A DNA stretch of 64,000 nucleotides, taken from contig ML677335.1 of the NCBI GenBank assembly GCA_007922305.1, positions 20,705,933 through 20,769,932 on the forward strand. Direction: 5' to 3'. This stretch comes from Dermatemys mawii (lineage: Eukaryota; Chordata; Testudines; Dermatemydidae). The position numbers and the translations under genes were made by a program. Within the stretch, counting starts at the first letter, position 1. Each line of letters opens with the position of its first letter. This document shows positions 59,681 to 64,000 of this stretch, in pieces. Below the pieces are notes generated by a model, which saw only the letters and a program-made list of their open reading frames with translations, was not told the DNA's origin and did not search any database.

Positions 59681-60549
59681 CAGAACAGATGTGGGGGAAG
59701 AATTGATGAGGCTTAGGGGGACATCGAGATGTGATGATGAATGAACTGAAGAGGACAATGTCCCCCCCCCACACACACTTTTTTCAGATCACTTTAATCA
59801 CTTTAAACATTGAATACCAGGCCAAATGCTACCTTGACTTGCACCCTGTGGAAACTCAAAGAGAGAGAGAGAGAACATTAGGAAAGACAGGACAATCTCT
59901 GGTGTCCTTTTCCATAGGCTCTAAGTACCTCATAATCATTAACAGATTTTTAACCTTAACGTTATACAGGAAGTCTGTGGCTGAGCCAAGAACTGAACTG
60001 GTGTCTCCTTCACACTAGTCGAGGGCCCTACATGCTAGACCATTAATCCTGCCAATGTAAGAGTACATAAAGAAAACTGGAAGAAGAAGAAGAAGAAGAA
60101 GAAGAAGAATGTAGAGTGTGGCAGATTCTGAAAAGTTTCTTTCTTCAGAAGAAAGAACAGCTAAAAAGAGAAGAGTCTTACAGAAGAAATTGATGACAAC
60201 ATTTTAAATATTCAGCTTCAGCTGTGGTGAAAATTTTAGTATACAGTAGTTGGACAAGTTAGTCTATTAAAACCACAGCATTCTCTCTTTAAGGAACAAT
60301 TCCACTATTCACAGGACTATCAAGCAACTGCCAGTCTCAGTGAAACTGCTAGTATTCTTTGTTCTAGAAATGAACATGATGCTATTCAACTAACCAAGTT
60401 TTTCAGAATAGATTTCATAAAAACTGAAAAAACTGTTTCCTAAGGTGTTACTTGAATTAGATAATGAAGTGGTTTTCAAGTTCTGGAGCTTTACAGGTGG
60501 TGTGGAAAATTACTTGACCAGAGAAACTTTGACTAGAGAAATGTGAGCA
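59681..60549. other. Unassigned sequence with simple repeats
   Basis: A (GA)n run at about 59859-59873 and an (AAG)n run at 60081-60109. The segment 59905-60050 resembles the degenerate tail of a MIR/tRNA-SINE ('gagccaagaactgaactggt', 'gctagaccatta'). No gene is seen. Confidence 0.45.
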
Positions 60550-60975
60550 AAGAAAATACTACTGTACTATTGACCTCACACACTCTTGACCTTTCCCTGT
60601 CTTAATTTATAGAGATAGCAATTACTGAACTTCCTTTGTCCTGTTTTACAGCATTGATGTTATCTTATCTCCCAGACCTTGTTTATAGTCTTGTAAGAAT
60701 TTTAGAATTTTTGACCTAGCCTTGATGTAATATGTAATCAATGACCAATAGAAGTGTCTTTCTTTGTTATACTAAAAGGTATAAAAACCCATGTACTGAG
60801 GTACAGGGGCATTCCCTTCTTGCTTTTGCTTGACTGGAATCCTGCTATAGCAGAAATAAAGATCACCTTACTGGGTGCCTTTGTCTTTTACTTCGGTCTA
60901 GTCTGTTTTATTCCCATCTGGGAATGGGCCTGGAAACCCCGAGGAGAGGGGTTTCCCACCACACAGGGAACAGCT
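60550..60975 (+). mobile_element. LTR-like promoter unit, plus strand
   Basis: CCAAT (60745-60749), TATAAAA (60780-60786) and AATAAA (60855-60860) are spaced as in a retroviral LTR. They are followed by a T-rich stretch and 'ggggtttcccaccacac'. I saw no clear target duplication or primer-binding site, so both borders are guesses. Confidence 0.5.
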
Positions 60976-61177
60976 TTCCGTAAAAGCCTAGCGGCTTTAA
61001 GAACACATTTTGTATCCAACCCAGGACAGGGTTTAGGAAATGTATACTTTTAAAATCCTGCTTCCTCATATTTGAGGATCCAAAAATGTTACTCTAACTT
61101 GAAGCCAAAAAAAACAGTTAAGACTGTTTCCATAATCTGAAATACATTGACCTTGATATAGCTCACTATTATGCTTA

Positions 61178-61966
61178 TGTCAGGATTGTCTCCCCACTCT
61201 GAACTCTAGGGTACAGATGTGGGGACCCACATGAAAAAAAGAAATAACCCCCCCAAGCCTATTTTACCAGCTTGGGTTAAAATGTTTTTCCCCAGAACAC
61301 AAATTCTTCTGTATCTGGACCTGGTACGCTGCCACCACCAAACTACGTCTAAGGTAGTTTGGGACCCTTCTTTCCCTTTCCACTAACCCCCACAAACTTC
61401 TTCCTTCCCTGGAAAGCTTGAGAGAATAAAAAAACCCAAACTTCACCTGATCCTGCGAGATGTGCCCGATCCAAAACTAGGATCTTACACAATGGAAAAC
61501 AAGCAGTCAGCTTCTTAAAAGAAAGATTTTAATAAAAGAAAAAAAAAGAAAGGAATAAATCCCTTATAACCATCAATAGAACAGCATCTACCATAATCAA
61601 CAAAAGGATTCAGAAACCAAACCTCTCCTCCAAGGCAATTTTCTCCCACAGTTGATATCTCTGCTGAAGCTTACAATATTAAGAAGCACCCAGCCAACAC
61701 TCACCACTGAGAACTCTCCAAGTGATAAAGAGAAGGTAAACTTACTGACTACAATACTTAATAGAATCTTATAGTTATAATGAAAGACATAGCTGTGTTC
61801 ATCCTATAGCCGAGGTGAACAGAGAGAGACCCAGAGAGAAACTGAAACTTAAAATCCTTTGTCTCCTGAGGAATTTCTCATTGGTCAGTTGTCCACCTCT
61901 CAGGTTACCTTTAGCTTAACCCCTTATAGGTAAACACTAATTCTAGGCTACTTCACACTTATGACA
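61178..61966 (-). mobile_element. LTR-like unit, 789 bp, TGTC...GACA, 5-bp duplication
   Basis: The plus strand runs TGTCAGGATTGTCTCC ... CACTTATGACA between GCTTA copies at 61173-61177 and 61967-61971. 'actctgaactctagggtaca' (61197-61216) and 'ttaccagcttgggttaaaa' are phrases of an LTR family I know from turtles. By that recollection, transcription runs on the minus strand, which starts TGTCATAAG. No coding region, so a solo LTR is likely. Confidence 0.7.
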
Positions 61967-61971
61967 GCTTA

Positions 61972-62930
61972 CAAGCAATAGATTACATTACAGAATAATT
62001 ATCAAAATTCATTGTACAGGAGACAATTTAAAATGTTTTCAGTTTCTGCCTTAGTACACTGTAAAGTAATTGTTTCTATAAAGTAATTCTTACACCCTCA
62101 TTTCTGCTTGTGCTCACTCGGGCTCCCCCCGCCATGCTTTCTTAGGGCACTGATTGGAAATGAAGTTCAAAATCAGTGCCATTCACAAAATTATACTTAA
62201 GATGTTTTCTCTATGGGGTACTGTCCAATGACAATCTCCTGCCTACCAGTACAGAAGCTCCGCTTCCCAGTGTTTCAGATAAAAGCATGGATTATTGGCC
62301 CATAACAGAAACAAACGCAGAATAATAAAGTAAAAGAATAGACACAGTTTATTAGTAATAGTCATTATTTGTATAGTACCAGGCTATTTGGAACTAAAAG
62401 TCCCTTCCCTGAAGCATGTATTATCTATAACACTGGCCTTATGAGATACTATGGAAGGCTTTACTAGGTAGGTTATCCATTTATGTTATAAAAGCATTGT
62501 TTAAAATACCTGGAAATCTTACATGATAGAAAAAAGGTCATACTTACAGCCTAAATGAGGTCCACTTTTGCTGATCATTTGAGAGTTCCCCATACATCCA
62601 TCAGAGAGCTTTCTTCCTCTTGAGCTATGGACTTTCATAAATTCAAGAAACAAGTATAAGAAGATTTTTACACTTTTGGTTTTCATGGCAGTAAGTATGA
62701 ACTGGCTCAGCTTGGGCTTTTAACACCTCTTCATTTAGAGATCTATTCGAATGAAGATACTTCTGCAGGTGTAAGAACGGGTGTTCAGTTTTCTAAAGTG
62801 ATTTCAAATCATCAGTTTATGACTTAAAATGAGATTCCAATTGGCTATGAATTCTAAAGTGGTCTTGGAAATATAGCTGCTCCACTGATCAGTGCTGGGT
62901 TTTGGCTCTCAAGTCTCTACAATCATAAGC
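61972..62930. other. Unassigned sequence, no gene seen
   Basis: Nothing recognised. Confidence 0.5.
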
Positions 62931-63507
62931 TTGGTCTTCACTAAAAAAGTAAGGTCAGCCCAGCTACATCACTCTGGAATGTGAAAAACCTACACCCCTG
63001 AGGCCAGGTCTACACTAGCGGTGGGGGTCGACCTAAGATACGCAACTTCAGCTACGTGAATAGCGTAGCTGAAGTTGGCACATCTTAGGTTGACTTACCT
63101 GGCATCCTGAAGGTGGCAGCGGGCTCCCCCATCGACTCTGCTTACTCCTCTCAGTGAGATGGAGTACCGGAATCGACGTGGAGTGCCTTTGGGGATCAAA
63201 TTATCGCATCTAGATGAGACACGATAAATCAATCCCCGATAGATTGATCAGGACCCGCCGATCCGGCAAGTAGTGAAGACAAGCCCTGAGTGACGCAGTT
63301 AGGTCAACCTAACCCCTAGAACAGACAGCAGTAGGTCAAGAGAAGAATTCTTCCATTGACCTAGCTGCAGCCTCTTATGGTGGATTACCTATGACATTGT
63401 GAGAACCCCTCCTGTCGCTGTAGGTAGTGTCTACACTGAAACTCTTCAGTGATGCAGCTGTGGCACTGCAGCTGTGCTGCTGTAGCATTCCAAGTGTGGA
63501 TTAGCCT
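62931..63507. mobile_element. MITE of the CTACAC type, host of a nested MITE
   Basis: The left 'ttggtcttcactaaaaaag' (62931) and the reversed right end 'ggctaatccacacttgg' match moderately. The interior shares 'acctacacccctgag' and 'gtgacgcagttaggtcaacc', phrases of this family. It is interrupted at 63003-63282. Confidence 0.55.
63003..63282. mobile_element. Nested MITE, GCCAGGTCTACACTAG end
   Basis: It starts GCCAGGTCTACACTAGCGG and ends 'agtagtgaagacaa'. The flanks CCCCTGAG (62995-63002) and GCCCTGAG (63283-63290) are an 8-bp duplication with one mismatch. It contains an internal hairpin: 'acttcagctacg' and 'cgtagctgaagt' in 63047-63075, with wider pairing from 'acctaagat' to 'atcttaggt'. 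It is non-coding. Confidence 0.7.
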
Positions 63508-64000
63508 TCAGAATGATTACAGAAGAACATTACTGAACCCAAAAGACCTATCAGCCTAGTTTTCTAATGTGATTATAAGCATGTTCAAAGAAAGAAGGTG
63601 ATTACTTTTGTGTTAACCTTCAGAGAATGAGCAAGGTAATAATTCCCAGTAAGTACTTCCTAACTACAGCAATGAATTGGTGGTTCTTTCTATGTGTGCC
63701 TTCAATGTTACTCCAAATGCAATCTGATTAATCAGACTGTAAATTTTGCAGCAGAATTTAGATTTATATATTTGTTCTGCAGTTGTTTAAACTATAGGCA
63801 AAATATTCTTTACTTAGATTTACTAGGTTAATGAAAGCTATAAAGACAAATTTGCAGATGAAGACAGAGTGAGCGCAGTCAGAAAAGAAAAAGGGCTGCC
63901 AAAACACATAAATTCTTAAGCAACATAAAAGTCCACTCAATCTTATATTTCAACCTACCTACACTTTAGTCCTAAATATTAATTTATATTGTAAGTTTCA
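63508..64000. other. Unassigned sequence, no gene seen
   Basis: AT-rich to the window end, with no recognised feature. Confidence 0.5.

Overview
The window is vertebrate nuclear DNA, most probably from a turtle and at least from a sauropsid. This rests on the repeat content I recognise: decayed CR1 LINEs with typical 3' ends, MIR-type SINE remnants, a Penelope-like element, LTR-type elements, many short hAT-type and CTACAC-type inverted-repeat elements, and no Alu, L1 or B1/B2. I found no host protein-coding exon, rRNA, functional tRNA gene or CRISPR. It reads as a gene desert or a large intron. Almost every long open frame is a shadow or part of a transposable element.

Layout. 1-2480 is a three-level nest: an old LINE reverse transcriptase is split by a minus-strand CR1 (1021-2001), itself split by a 207-bp insertion (1567-1773) that is a perfect 66-bp-arm palindrome flanked by 13-bp target-site duplications (TSDs) and carrying a hammerhead-ribozyme-like fold. 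2481-24159 is mostly unassigned AT-rich sequence with scattered MIR, CR1 and MITE copies. 24262-25440 is a 5'-truncated Penelope-like element on the minus strand, with RT YIDD box and GIY-YIG endonuclease. 27720-28912 is a repeat containing several tRNA-like modules in opposite orientations.

30051-32600 is the outstanding feature: a 2,550-bp DNA transposon on the minus strand with CACTG-type ends, a TTA target duplication and one uninterrupted 564-codon frame (30396-32090). This is the only intact protein gene in the window and probably encodes a DDE-type transposase of a poorly described lineage. 37060-38400 is a broken Ty3/Gypsy pol split by a 205-bp hAT-type MITE with a perfect 8-bp duplication. 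43675-44375 is a CR1 3' end split the same way.

47662-52212 is a nest of repeats. It includes a very long inverted repeat (about 357-bp arms, about 98% identical, 48250-49176), two hAT-type elements and a 660-bp LTR-like unit. 59093-59676 is a solo LTR on the minus strand with TATA box, polyadenylation signal and 67-bp tandem repeats in its U3. It also holds the only assembly gap (10 N). 60550-61966 carries two more LTR-like units, and 62931-63507 is a MITE inside a MITE.

The genes do not form a pathway. The window is a record of successive insertions, and the many target duplications allow their order to be read. Boundaries given with target duplications were read directly from the sequence. 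Family names come from recognition, without any database search.
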